Source: an uncultured Muribaculaceae bacterium
Lineage (GTDB): Bacteria; Bacteroidota; Bacteroidia; Bacteroidales; Muribaculaceae
Reading direction: 5' to 3'
Assembly (NCBI GenBank): GCA_947627615.1
Contig: CANQWS010000007.1
Location: forward strand, 1-64,000
DNA: 64,000 nucleotides
Positions 39,427 to 47,278 of this stretch are shown in pieces. The notes under the pieces were generated by a model. That model was not told where the DNA came from. It was given only the letters and a program-made list of their open reading frames with translations, and did not search any database. A program made the position numbers and the translations under genes. The stretch's first letter is position 1. Each line of letters begins with the position of its first letter.

Positions 39427-40947
39427 ATGTATACTGGGGGTTTACAGTCATTAGGTTTAATGTTAGCGAATTTCCTCGGCATTCCGCCGGGGGTTTCGCT
39501 TCGTAGGACATACGGGAATCGCGGCACTTCCGCTAATGGGAACGGCTTGTCGGAGATTCTTGCCAATCATGATTTCATTAATTCGATTGTGGACATCACG
39601 TCGGATGACGTGTGCGTAGGTAATTCTCCTGTGTACGTTTCGGGTCTGTCGTCTATTTCGAGTCCTATTCTTAAGCAGCGTACGGAGGATATTTGTGCTG
39701 CTTTAAATAAGATTGTCCGCTGGGCTGCTGTTGACTTACTGAAGCATGGGTTGTCAATGTATGTTTTTCATTCTTACGAGGATCGCGTTGCGGGGCGGGT
39801 CAAGGCTTCGCTTGTTCCCTTCGTTGAGGATGTTAAGATTTACATGAAGCGTGACGGTTCTATCGTTTTCTATGATACGAAGGATCGCGTTGTTGAGAAT
39901 GTTCTTGTGTTCTTGAACTACTCTAAGGAGTCTCTGGTTAAGATTGAGTCCGGGTCTCATGACAACTCGATGTCGGACGCCGAGTGGGATGAGATGCTCT
40001 ATGAGGTTACGCCGGAGCCTATCCAGCTTAAGAACGTTTCGTCGGTTGCTCAGGACTTGTATGGTCTTGAGCGTTCTATGTATAGCTATCGCAATAAGTT
40101 GGCGCGTATCGTGCGGTTTATAACGGTTGATGTCGGTAACTCGCAGGGGGAGCGCACTCAGGAGATTATAGACGATATATCTCAGACTATCAATGCTGAT
40201 TCTCAGTCGTTACAGCCCACGATGACGCCCAACACGGATTTTGCGGATGGCATTTCTATACATCCTCACCGTAAAGGTATCGGCAAGCCGGAGCTTGTTG
40301 AGAACGTTCCGGATTTCGATATTTCGAAGATGGCGGACTTGGATTATACGCTCGGTCGTCTTTTTCTGGCTACCCGCTTTCCTAAGACGTATGCCGACTT
40401 TAACACGAATTTGAATGAGACTACTGTTTCGTTGATTCGTGGTGATATTCGGTATGCTCGTATGGTTGCTCATTGCCGCTTCAATATTGAGGATACGATT
40501 AACAACTGGTTCCGGTCTTCGTCTAAGGAGCTTGACTCGTCGGATGTTTACTTCCGGTTGGTTAAGTTGCCTACGTCGGAGGATACGGATGTTGTCGATA
40601 CACTTACGTCCTTTGCGGAGTTTTCCAATAATTTCATTGAGACTTTGGATAACGCAGAGACGCGTGAGGCGGCTCTCAATTACCTTCAGTCTATGGAGTC
40701 CTTGTTGGATGATACTTCCAACTTGAGTTCGGTTCAGAATTGGTTCGAGCTTATGCGTTCGTACATCAACGATAAGTTCGATGCTTTGGACCGTGACGAG
40801 GAGAATGCTGCCGCGCAGGAGGCTGCCGCCCTTGAGGGTCTTGGTACTTCGCTTCCGGCGGACGAGGGTGCTGCCGAGGATGCGGTTGCTGCCGATATGG
40901 CTGCTGCCGCGGAGGAGTTCGAGGCACCGCCTGCAGTTCCGGAGTAG
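39427..40947 (+). CDS. Portal vertex protein
   Basis: The 506-residue protein has portal features: an early NHDFINSIVDITSDDVCVG helix-loop, beta-rich wing (FVEDVKIYMKRDGSIVFYDT), TQEIIDDISQTINADSQSLQ, and the stem/crown region with ARMVAHCRFNIEDTINNWF. The region FPKTYADFNTNLNETTVSLI resembles T4 gp20-type portals where KLP..YAD.. precedes the clip helix. The tail is Ala/Glu-rich. It would form the dodecameric DNA entry ring. Position between terminase and protease/capsid supports the call. Confidence 0.8.
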   Translation: MYTGGLQSLGLMLANFLGIPPGVSLRRTYGNRGTSANGNGLSEILANHDFINSIVDITSDDVCVGNSPVYVSGLSSISSPILKQRTEDICAALNKIVRWAAVDLLKHGLSMYVFHSYEDRVAGRVKASLVPFVEDVKIYMKRDGSIVFYDTKDRVVENVLVFLNYSKESLVKIESGSHDNSMSDAEWDEMLYEVTPEPIQLKNVSSVAQDLYGLERSMYSYRNKLARIVRFITVDVGNSQGERTQEIIDDISQTINADSQSLQPTMTPNTDFADGISIHPHRKGIGKPELVENVPDFDISKMADLDYTLGRLFLATRFPKTYADFNTNLNETTVSLIRGDIRYARMVAHCRFNIEDTINNWFRSSSKELDSSDVYFRLVKLPTSEDTDVVDTLTSFAEFSNNFIETLDNAETREAALNYLQSMESLLDDTSNLSSVQNWFELMRSYINDKFDALDRDEENAAAQEAAALEGLGTSLPADEGAAEDAVAADMAAAAEEFEAPPAVPE

Positions 40948-40971
40948 GCTTAGAGTGTGAAGGTATAGGTT

Positions 40972-41011
40972 GGACGGAGGGTTATGCTATGATGCTGTTC
41001 TCCGTCTTTTT
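40972..41011 (+). terminator. Intrinsic terminator
   Basis: GGACGGAG pairs with CTCCGTC, followed by TTTTT. It separates the portal gene from the toxin-antitoxin-like trio. Confidence 0.7.
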
Positions 41012-41029
41012 AGTTCTAGGACTTGCATA

Positions 41030-41053
41030 ATAAAATTAATATTTCTATATTTG
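41030..41053 (+). promoter_or_regulatory. Bacteroidetes-type promoter
   Basis: AAAATTAATATTTC followed by TATATTTG at 41046-41053, 19 bases before ATG 41073. It is a host-type promoter inside the head module, suited to an autonomous toxin-antitoxin cassette. Confidence 0.65.
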
Positions 41054-41072
41054 TGTCATAAATAGGTGTTTT

Positions 41073-41303
41073 ATGAGTGATTTCATTAAGGCTGTTTGTG
41101 CCGCGGAGGATGATCGTCCTCTTTTGGAACGGGTCAATGATGCAGACTTTGACGAAGCTGCGTGGCTTGCCGATATGTCTGCTGCATTAGCTGATGAGGG
41201 TTTTTCTGATCCCGATACAATGGCTCGCGACCTTTTAGAGAGCCGACGCCATCCGGAGCAGGTATGTTCTATGGAGGATATATTTGCCGAGTTTGGGTTA
41301 TGA
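41073..41303 (+). CDS. Antitoxin-like small acidic protein, 76 residues
   Basis: The protein has DADFDEAAWLADMSAALADE, then GFSDPDTMARDLLESRRHPE and MEDIFAEFG. A paralogue follows the toxin-like gene (41574-41780) with the same order of motifs. It has its own promoter and overlaps the toxin-like gene as ATGA, the usual coupling in toxin-antitoxin operons. It would bind and neutralise the RelE/YoeB-like product and probably repress the promoter. Confidence 0.6.
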   Translation: MSDFIKAVCAAEDDRPLLERVNDADFDEAAWLADMSAALADEGFSDPDTMARDLLESRRHPEQVCSMEDIFAEFGL

Positions 41304-41587
41304 TATATCGGGTTGTGTTTAATCAGCGCAGTGCGAAGGATTTCAAGAAGTACTTACATCAGTGTGCTCCGAAGCAGCGTCGTCAGGCGCATGCTATTGT
41401 AGAGTCTTTACGTGCCGATCCGCGCAGAGGTATTGGTCATAAGCATCCTCTTGAGGGTCGTCTGCGGGGTTATTGGGCTTGTAGGTTAGATGGGTCTACT
41501 CGTCTTTTATATACAATTAATGATGACGAGATTTTGGTTTATGTAGATCGTTTTTCTAGTGATCATTACCGCGATGTCCATAAATGA
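41300..41587 (+). CDS. RelE/YoeB-like toxin
   Basis: The 95-residue protein starts MIYRVVFNQRSAKDFKKYLH and has GIGHKHPLEGRLRGYWACRL, followed by STRLLYTINDDEILVYVDRF and a final HY. This is the RelE/YoeB/Txe-type mRNA interferase pattern (PLxGxLxGYWxxRI, RLxYxI, HY). It would cleave translated mRNA on ribosomes if active. Start overlaps the upstream antitoxin-like stop by four bases. Confidence 0.7.
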   Translation: MIYRVVFNQRSAKDFKKYLHQCAPKQRRQAHAIVESLRADPRRGIGHKHPLEGRLRGYWACRLDGSTRLLYTINDDEILVYVDRFSSDHYRDVHK

Positions 41588-41780
41588 TTTTAACTCTGCT
41601 GATTTTGATGAGTCTGCATGGTTAGCGCAGGCTACGGAGGATGCGCGTGCGGAGGGTTTTTCTGATCCTGAACGTGTCGCCCACAATTATCTTTATACTC
41701 TGCGTCATCCTTTTGAAGAGAGAGTGCTATTGGAGGATGTTTTAGCCGAGCTTCGTGCGACTCCATGGAAGGTGCATTAG
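41574..41780 (+). CDS. Second antitoxin-like protein, 68 residues
   Basis: It is a paralogue of 41073-41303: SADFDESAWLAQATEDARAE, GFSDPERVAHNYLYTLRHPF and LEDVLAEL align in order. It overlaps the toxin-like gene by 14 bases, so it is translated in the same operon. A duplicated antitoxin flanking one toxin is unusual. It may be an insurance copy or an anti-host-toxin decoy. Confidence 0.6.
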   Translation: MSINDFNSADFDESAWLAQATEDARAEGFSDPERVAHNYLYTLRHPFEERVLLEDVLAELRATPWKVH

Positions 41781-41815
41781 TAGAGTTTGGGTTATAGTGT
41801 TAGTTACTGGGTGTC

Positions 41816-42442
41816 ATGGCCAAGCAGAATAAACCAATAAGATTGACCAAGTCGAATACTCGCAAGTATTCGAGCAGTTCGCCTTCGCGTAGTAGTTCCG
41901 TGATGAAGACGAAGCCGTCGTCCTTGAATTACAAGAAGTTTCTTTCGGAGCGCGATTTCTTGAAGGTCGCTAAGCGTGCAAACATGGTACAGGGTTGGTC
42001 CTTGTCCTCTATTGATTTTGCGGGCAACGAGCTTCGCTTCTTGGTTAATTCTGTGACACGTCCCGGTATTAAGTATATGATTATTGTTCAGGTCAATCCC
42101 ATTGATAAGAGTGTGATGATCGACAAGAAGGCTAAGCTGTACAAGATTCTGCAGGACGCTGGTTTAAAAGTCTACTGCGGATGTCCGGCGTTCAGTTACT
42201 GGTACAGCTATAAGGCTTGGCGCTATGACTACGGTATTTTCCCTGAGCGTCGCTTCCCTCACATTCGTAATCCACATTTGCGTGGCTTTGTGTGTAAGCA
42301 TTTGCATTATGTAATGAGGCTCTGGCCCTTCCTTTCTCGCCAGATTGCAAAGCAGTTTCGGGATTACTGGACTAAGGAGCAGTTGGAGCAGATAGATGAT
42401 GCCATTGAATATGCTTTGAAGGGTATCAAGATTGACTTTTAG
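41816..42442 (+). CDS. SWIM zinc-finger-like protein, 208 residues
   Basis: The protein has a basic Ser/Lys/Arg-rich N-terminus (1-45) and then CGCPAFSYW, with GFVCKHLHYVM about 45 residues later. CxC followed by CxH is the SWIM zinc-finger signature, which binds DNA or proteins. Similar SWIM-like proteins occur in several large phages, where function is unclear. A C-terminal helix follows (DYWTKEQLEQIDDAIEYALK). Confidence 0.65.
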   Translation: MAKQNKPIRLTKSNTRKYSSSSPSRSSSVMKTKPSSLNYKKFLSERDFLKVAKRANMVQGWSLSSIDFAGNELRFLVNSVTRPGIKYMIIVQVNPIDKSVMIDKKAKLYKILQDAGLKVYCGCPAFSYWYSYKAWRYDYGIFPERRFPHIRNPHLRGFVCKHLHYVMRLWPFLSRQIAKQFRDYWTKEQLEQIDDAIEYALKGIKIDF

Positions 42443-42484
42443 TTCCGCTTAGTTTCATATAAGGAGGGTTGGTCCTCCGTTTTG

Positions 42485-42530
42485 CCTCGGGTGTTGCATG
42501 ACGTCGGTCCTGCAATGTCCGAGGTTTTTT
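42485..42530 (+). terminator. Intrinsic terminator
   Basis: CCTCGGGTGTTGCA pairs with TGCAATGTCCGAGG, then TTTTTT. A smaller hairpin GGAGGGTTGGTCCTCC lies just before it (42462-42477). The late promoter begins six bases later. Confidence 0.8.
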
Positions 42531-42535
42531 ATTGT

Positions 42536-42549
42536 GCAATTATATATCC
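42536..42549 (+). promoter_or_regulatory. Proposed late promoter
   Basis: GCAATTATATATCC followed by TTAAAAT, 23 bases before ATG 42573. Confidence 0.7.
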
Positions 42550-42572
42550 TTAAAATTAAAGTTTTAGGATAT

Positions 42573-44387
42573 ATGGCAAAGTTGATTCCTATGGTTCGTG
42601 AGTTCAACACGTCTCCGGTTGCGGAGCTTGACGTACTGTCTCACAACATTTCTGTTATAGCTTCGGAGCTTGGTGTTGAGTATGCTACTCCGGTCTCGAC
42701 TGTTTCGTTCGTTCGTGCTATTGGCGACGGCAACGAGTTCACGGTTACGGTTGATGCTGTTTCTGCGGAGTCGAAAGCTGGAGTTGCTACCATCCTTGTT
42801 GATCGTGATTCGGATGTAGAGTATACTATTTCGGCGGATGGTTTCGAGGATATCACGGGCACTTTGTATGTTTCGGATGTCAATGCTCAGGTTCTGCTTC
42901 CTCGGTTTGTTGATGCGGGTCTTGATGGCAAGTTTTTTGTTACGGTGTCGGCTACTCCGTCGGATGCTACGGTTAAGATCAACGGTCAGCCTGCTTCGCG
43001 GTTGGAGGTTGCTGCCGGGTCTAATGTTTCGTGGTCTGTTTCTAAGGACGGTTACATTCCTCAGTCGGGCAACATTCAGTCTATTTCCAAGGATGAGACT
43101 GTTACTGTTACGCTGGAGGCCGATGCTATCGAGTCGTATAGTGACGTTGCCGTTGTCCTGAGTTACGCGGGCACTCCGGTTGCTGCTTCCGGCGGTACGG
43201 TTACTCCTACTGTTTCTTATTCTCAGATTGCTTCTTATAAGTCTGGTAAGACGGAGACCATTACTTCGGGTGGTTCTGTTTCCTTCTCCGGTGATACTGT
43301 AGATACTACATCGGGGTCTGTTGACGTTCCGAGTGCTGGTACTACTGTTTCGGGTGTCACCTTGATTACCACGGCTACCTGCACTGTCTCGCTGAATGAC
43401 AAGAGTGGTTCTGCTTCTGCCGAGATTAACCGTGCTGCTAATACTGTAGAGTATAGTGCACCTGTTGTTTCTGGTGGCACCTACGCTGAGATTCCTGCGG
43501 GCGGTGGCAGTTCGACGCCGTCGGGTCTTTCTTACACTCAGACTGCTACTTACAGTTCTGGTTCGTCTGAGGCCATTACCACGGGCGGTGATGTTACCTA
43601 CAGTATGCCTACTGTTGAGGGTCTGACTTTGGCTAGTGCTTCGACGGGTGAGGTTTCGGGTACTGATCGTGGTTCTGTTGCAGGTGACGCTATCTCTGGT
43701 ACTGTTACAGCTACGGTTAGCTTGAATTCCAAGTCTGGCACGCTGGAGATGCCTGTTTCGCAGGCCGCCAATGAGGCAACCTACGGTGATGTTTCGGTTG
43801 TTGTAGGTGCTATCGCCGACATTCCTGCTTCGGGTGGCGAGGCCGTTGTTGGTGATGTTACTTGCACGCAGGCTGTGTCTTACACGTCTGGTGCGTCTTC
43901 TGAGAATTCGATTGAGGATTATACTGTTTCTAGTCCTCTGCCTTCCGCTTTGGATTTGTCTACGACGGTTAAGGAGCGCACGAAGGTTGGTACTGTTACT
44001 GTTACGGCTACGGGTCAGGGTGATAAGTCCGGTACGGGTTCTGCTGATGTCTATCAGGCGGCTAATGTTGCCACGTATGGTGACGCTACGGTTTCTTTGA
44101 CTTATCCTGACATTCCTGCTGAGGGTGGTAGTGTTAATCCTAACGCTTTGACGGGTACTCAGTCTGTATCTTATACTTCGGGTGCTTCGGAGTCGGATGT
44201 TTTCGAGGTGGAGGGTTCTCCGGTGTATAGCGGCACGAGTGTCGATCCGAGCACGGGTACTGTTACAGCAGAGGCTACGGAGTCTACTTCTCGTACTCTC
44301 ATTACTACGGCTTCGGTTTCTGTTCAGAGCCACGGCAAGACGGCTACGGCTTCTGCTGAGGTTTATCAGGCCGCTAAGACGGAGTAG
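42573..44387 (+). CDS. Ig-like repeat virion surface protein, 604 residues
   Basis: The N-terminal about 100 residues (SPVAELDVLSHNISVIASEL, VSTVSFVRAIGDG) are shared with the 121-residue protein at 44429. A PEGA-like domain follows (SATPSDATVKINGQPASRLE; KDGYIPQSG). Then come about four Ser/Thr/Gly-rich beta-sandwich repeats of about 100 residues, each with a VxYSxxx(A/D)IPAxGG-type start and SVSYTSGxSE- or YTQTATYSSG-like segment. Such repeats decorate capsids or fibres and may bind host surface polysaccharide or mucin. It lies between terminase/portal and protease/capsid, favouring head decoration. Confidence 0.65.
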   Translation: MAKLIPMVREFNTSPVAELDVLSHNISVIASELGVEYATPVSTVSFVRAIGDGNEFTVTVDAVSAESKAGVATILVDRDSDVEYTISADGFEDITGTLYVSDVNAQVLLPRFVDAGLDGKFFVTVSATPSDATVKINGQPASRLEVAAGSNVSWSVSKDGYIPQSGNIQSISKDETVTVTLEADAIESYSDVAVVLSYAGTPVAASGGTVTPTVSYSQIASYKSGKTETITSGGSVSFSGDTVDTTSGSVDVPSAGTTVSGVTLITTATCTVSLNDKSGSASAEINRAANTVEYSAPVVSGGTYAEIPAGGGSSTPSGLSYTQTATYSSGSSEAITTGGDVTYSMPTVEGLTLASASTGEVSGTDRGSVAGDAISGTVTATVSLNSKSGTLEMPVSQAANEATYGDVSVVVGAIADIPASGGEAVVGDVTCTQAVSYTSGASSENSIEDYTVSSPLPSALDLSTTVKERTKVGTVTVTATGQGDKSGTGSADVYQAANVATYGDATVSLTYPDIPAEGGSVNPNALTGTQSVSYTSGASESDVFEVEGSPVYSGTSVDPSTGTVTAEATESTSRTLITTASVSVQSHGKTATASAEVYQAAKTE

Positions 44388-44428
44388 TTCTTTTGATTTA
44401 AAACTTACTTTTCTAAATTTTTGTACAT

Positions 44429-44794
44429 ATGGCAGATGCTAAATTACTGAGGATGGATCGTGCACGGTTCACCTCTCCGGTTGCACAGTTGGACGCTGTT
44501 AAGTTCAACATTCAGGTTCTGGCTGCAAAGGCAGGTCTGGAGTTCGAAGACCCCATGACGGCTGTTTCGTTCAAGGGTTCGGTTGGTGCTTACACTCCGG
44601 CTTACACTATCACTATCGACCACACTACTTACACGCCGGATGCTAACGGTGTTGCGGTTGCTGTGCTGCCGTCGGGTGAGTCTGTTTCGTTCACGGCTAA
44701 GGCTGATGGTTATGTAGACATTACGGGTTCGATTACCCCCGAAGGTATCAACCAGATTGTTTACCTGACTTGGGCTGCTGCTCCTAAAGCGTAA
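44429..44794 (+). CDS. Head decoration-like protein, 121 residues
   Basis: The protein has FTSPVAQLDAVKFNIQVLAA, MTAVSFKGS and then one PEGA-like or Ig-like beta domain (YTITIDHTTYTPDANGVAVA; FTAKADGYVDITGS). The N-terminal segment matches that of the upstream 604-residue protein, so both probably dock to the same virion site. It lies just upstream of the protease and capsid genes. A cement or decoration role is inferred from size and place. Confidence 0.6.
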   Translation: MADAKLLRMDRARFTSPVAQLDAVKFNIQVLAAKAGLEFEDPMTAVSFKGSVGAYTPAYTITIDHTTYTPDANGVAVAVLPSGESVSFTAKADGYVDITGSITPEGINQIVYLTWAAAPKA

Positions 44795-44804
44795 CGGGCA
44801 CTAA

Positions 44805-44818
44805 GCAATTATATATCC
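44805..44818 (+). promoter_or_regulatory. Proposed late promoter
   Basis: GCAATTATATATCC followed by CACAAAT, only 13 bases before ATG 44832. Confidence 0.75.
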
Positions 44819-44831
44819 CACAAATTCGGAG

Positions 44832-45539
44832 ATGATGTTTAACAAGGTCTTTGCGACATACAAGAGTCAGTTTAAGGTTGTAGACTCTACGGAGGCGGCG
44901 GATGGTACTCGGATTCCTATTATTCGTGGTGCTGCGTCGCATACGGATGTTCAGAGCCAGAAGGGCTACCGTTATCGCTCTGGTTTCTGGGATAAGGTGA
45001 TTAATGATCCTGCACTTCAGCAGCGCATTGAGGAGCGGGATATGCTTGGCATGATCGAGCATCCTACGGATGACTCGGATTACATGCGGACGCCTTTGGA
45101 TAAGGCATCGCATGTTGTGATGCGTGCATGGGTTGATGAGTCTTCGCATGACCCGTGGATTGATTGTGGGTTGCTTAACAATCCGGATGGCAACGCTATT
45201 AAGGCTTTGGTTGATGTAGGTTTTCGTCCGGGTTGCAGCACTCGCGGTCTTGGTGACTATTTGATGGACTCGATTTCTGAGTATTTGGACCCTGATACTT
45301 TCACGGTTATTACTTGGGACTTGGTCAAGTCGCCTAACTTTGGAGATATTAGGTTGGAACGCGTATCGGATTCCTTGCTGGCTTCGCCGATTTTCAAGGA
45401 GGCTGTGCAGATGTATCAGTTACGAGACTCTGTAGACGATGCTTATAATCCCGACCGTTTGTTATTGGAGACGCGCCGCGCCATTTCCGCGCTTCAGGAT
45501 TTATGTTCTGCTCTCGAGCGCAGTTGTCAGCGGTCTTAG
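44832..45539 (+). CDS. Prohead protease, T4 gp21-like
   Basis: The 235-residue protein has MLGMIEHPTD with catalytic-type His at 77, and RPGCSTRGLGDYL with the candidate nucleophile Ser at 136. These match the gp21/herpesvirus-assemblin fold proteases. Its C-terminal tail contains RVSDS (cut candidate at 180/181) and LRDS (199/200), and VVDS is at 17-20. These would allow self-removal of ends, as T4 gp21 does. It sits directly upstream of the major capsid gene, the common order. Confidence 0.8.
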   Translation: MMFNKVFATYKSQFKVVDSTEAADGTRIPIIRGAASHTDVQSQKGYRYRSGFWDKVINDPALQQRIEERDMLGMIEHPTDDSDYMRTPLDKASHVVMRAWVDESSHDPWIDCGLLNNPDGNAIKALVDVGFRPGCSTRGLGDYLMDSISEYLDPDTFTVITWDLVKSPNFGDIRLERVSDSLLASPIFKEAVQMYQLRDSVDDAYNPDRLLLETRRAISALQDLCSALERSCQRS

Positions 45540-45585
45540 TTTCCAGTAGGTTTTGATTATTTCATTTTAAGTTATTAAAAGTTTT

Positions 45586-47082
45586 ATGACTGATTATTTA
45601 TCTTTGGACGCACGCCGCGTTACTGATAGTATCGCCGCTGCTCGTGCCGACAAGCGCACTGCAAAAGCCATGCTGAAGTCGGAGAAGCTTGGCAATCTGA
45701 CTACGCTTAAGGAGCGTGGTATTCAGGCTGGTATTCTGAACAACTTCAGCCGTGCCATTCAGGATTCTATTGATGCTCCCGCTACTCGCGGTCAGCAGGT
45801 TAACATGATGTCGGACTTCGGACCTTACATTCCGGAGGTCTTCCCCATCGTTGCCGCTTGGTATCCCGACTTCCCGCTGAAGGACCTGATCTCGGTTCAG
45901 GACATGAATCAGGATTTGGCTTACCTGTTCTTCTCGAAGCTGGTTACTGGCACCAACAAGGCTCCCACGATTACGGGTCAGGTTGTTGAGACCGCTACGG
46001 GTATGCGTCAGATCAACGGCTACTATCCTACGGGTGAGATCATGGGTGAGACCATTCCGGAGGAGCAGCTTGAGTACGACGCCGCCACGAACGAGCTTGT
46101 AGCCATGACGGCTTACTACGCTCTGAACACCAGTGGTGATTATCTGGAGAAGTTCCTCATCAATGTTTACAAGGACAACGCTATCGTTGCTACCCTGATT
46201 GCTACGACCGTTCAGAACGGCAAGGTTATGCTGGTCAACAGTGCTAACCCCGGTGTTTCGAATGGTTCGTACATGGTCGTTGAGTCGGGTGCCATCATGC
46301 TGGCTTCTGCCGATATCAACAACCTTCAGGCTACGACGGGTGTTTGTCTGAACGTGAACTACGTTTGGAACCTCGACTACGCTATTCAGGAGAACATCCC
46401 GAAGGTTAAGGAGCAGGTTGAGCGTGTTGAGATGCGCGCTATTCCCCGTGCTATTGGCATGGAGTGGACTATCTTCGCCGAGGCTCTGAAGAAGTCGCAG
46501 TTCAGCACCGACATTCGCGTTGAGAACACCAAGCGCGTCCTTGATCTTCTGTACCAGTATCAGGTTCGTTACATCCTTGATACCATGTGGACTTACGCTG
46601 CAGGTGCTCCCGGTACCATTACCCTCAACATGTCCAACAACTTCTCGCTGGACGTACAGGCTGCTGACCTCATGCGTCAGCTCAAGCAGTACGCTACGCA
46701 GATCGAGATCGCTACGGGCCGTATCGAGGGTAACCGTCTTGTCGTCGGCAAGAACCTGAAGTCGTTCCTTGAGTCGCTGCCCACCACGTGGTTTAAGCCT
46801 GTTGCTACACCGAGCGGCTTCTCGTCACCTCGTGAGATCGGTACCTTTGGAACTTTCAAAGTGTATTACGATCCCTACCGCGCCGACAACGAGGCCTTCA
46901 TGACCTACCGGGGGGATCAGTGGTTTGATGCTGCATTTTATTGCGGGATTTACTTACCTATCGTTCCGACGGATACTGTGGCACTTGGGGTTACGGTCCG
47001 TCAGTCTATGGTCAGCATGGAAGCGTATTTGTTCCATAAGAAGACGGCGGTGGTTCGCCTTACGGTTAACTACGGGGCCTAG
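45586..47082 (+). CDS. Major capsid protein
   Basis: The 498-residue protein follows the protease gene and is encoded with unusually C-rich, optimised codons relative to neighbours, as expected for the most abundant protein. The N-terminal about 60 residues are helical and basic. Motifs VTDS (12-15) and IQDS (58-61) fit a propeptide that the protease removes. After this come MMSDFGPYIPEVFPIVAAWY and FPLKDLISVQDMNQ, a gp23-like capsid entry segment. Residues 60-87 match the 188-residue protein at 20672. Confidence 0.85.
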   Translation: MTDYLSLDARRVTDSIAAARADKRTAKAMLKSEKLGNLTTLKERGIQAGILNNFSRAIQDSIDAPATRGQQVNMMSDFGPYIPEVFPIVAAWYPDFPLKDLISVQDMNQDLAYLFFSKLVTGTNKAPTITGQVVETATGMRQINGYYPTGEIMGETIPEEQLEYDAATNELVAMTAYYALNTSGDYLEKFLINVYKDNAIVATLIATTVQNGKVMLVNSANPGVSNGSYMVVESGAIMLASADINNLQATTGVCLNVNYVWNLDYAIQENIPKVKEQVERVEMRAIPRAIGMEWTIFAEALKKSQFSTDIRVENTKRVLDLLYQYQVRYILDTMWTYAAGAPGTITLNMSNNFSLDVQAADLMRQLKQYATQIEIATGRIEGNRLVVGKNLKSFLESLPTTWFKPVATPSGFSSPREIGTFGTFKVYYDPYRADNEAFMTYRGDQWFDAAFYCGIYLPIVPTDTVALGVTVRQSMVSMEAYLFHKKTAVVRLTVNYGA

Positions 47083-47105
47083 TCATTTTGACGGTGTGTT
47101 TTTCG

Positions 47106-47140
47106 ATCCGGGTGGTTTTTCCGCCCGGATTTTTGTTTTT
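47106..47140 (+). terminator. Intrinsic terminator
   Basis: ATCCGGG, loop TGGTTTTTCCG, CCCGGAT, then TTTTGTTTTT. It ends the capsid transcript. Confidence 0.85.
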
Positions 47141-47163
47141 GTCAATATTCTTACGTATATTTG
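47140..47163 (+). promoter_or_regulatory. Bacteroidetes-type promoter
   Basis: GTCAATATTCTTACG followed by TATATTTG at 47156-47163. It would drive the homing endonuclease gene with a leader of about 110 bases. Confidence 0.5.
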
Positions 47164-47180
47164 CAGTGTTAGTATAGCTT

Positions 47181-47244
47181 CTCTCGACTTTATGCTATAC
47201 GTTTATAGGTTTGGAATCCTCCGTTGGGGTCACGAAGTCGAGAG
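47181..47244 (+). promoter_or_regulatory. Structured mRNA leader of the homing endonuclease
   Basis: CTCTCGACTT at 47181-47190 pairs perfectly with AAGTCGAGAG at 47235-47244. The leader lies between a host-type promoter and ATG 47279. A second possible pairing is AATCCTCCG with a later CGGGGGATT. It may limit translation until late infection, as is known for some T4 homing endonuclease mRNAs. Confidence 0.5.
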
Positions 47245-47278
47245 CGTGGTTCTGGCGGGGGATTTTCCTTTTTGAGTT

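Noticed and set aside
42564-44333. 589-codon open frame on the minus strand
   Set aside because: It is antisense to the Ig-repeat virion gene, has an Arg/Asn/Ser-rich low-information translation and results from the T-rich third codon positions of the true gene.
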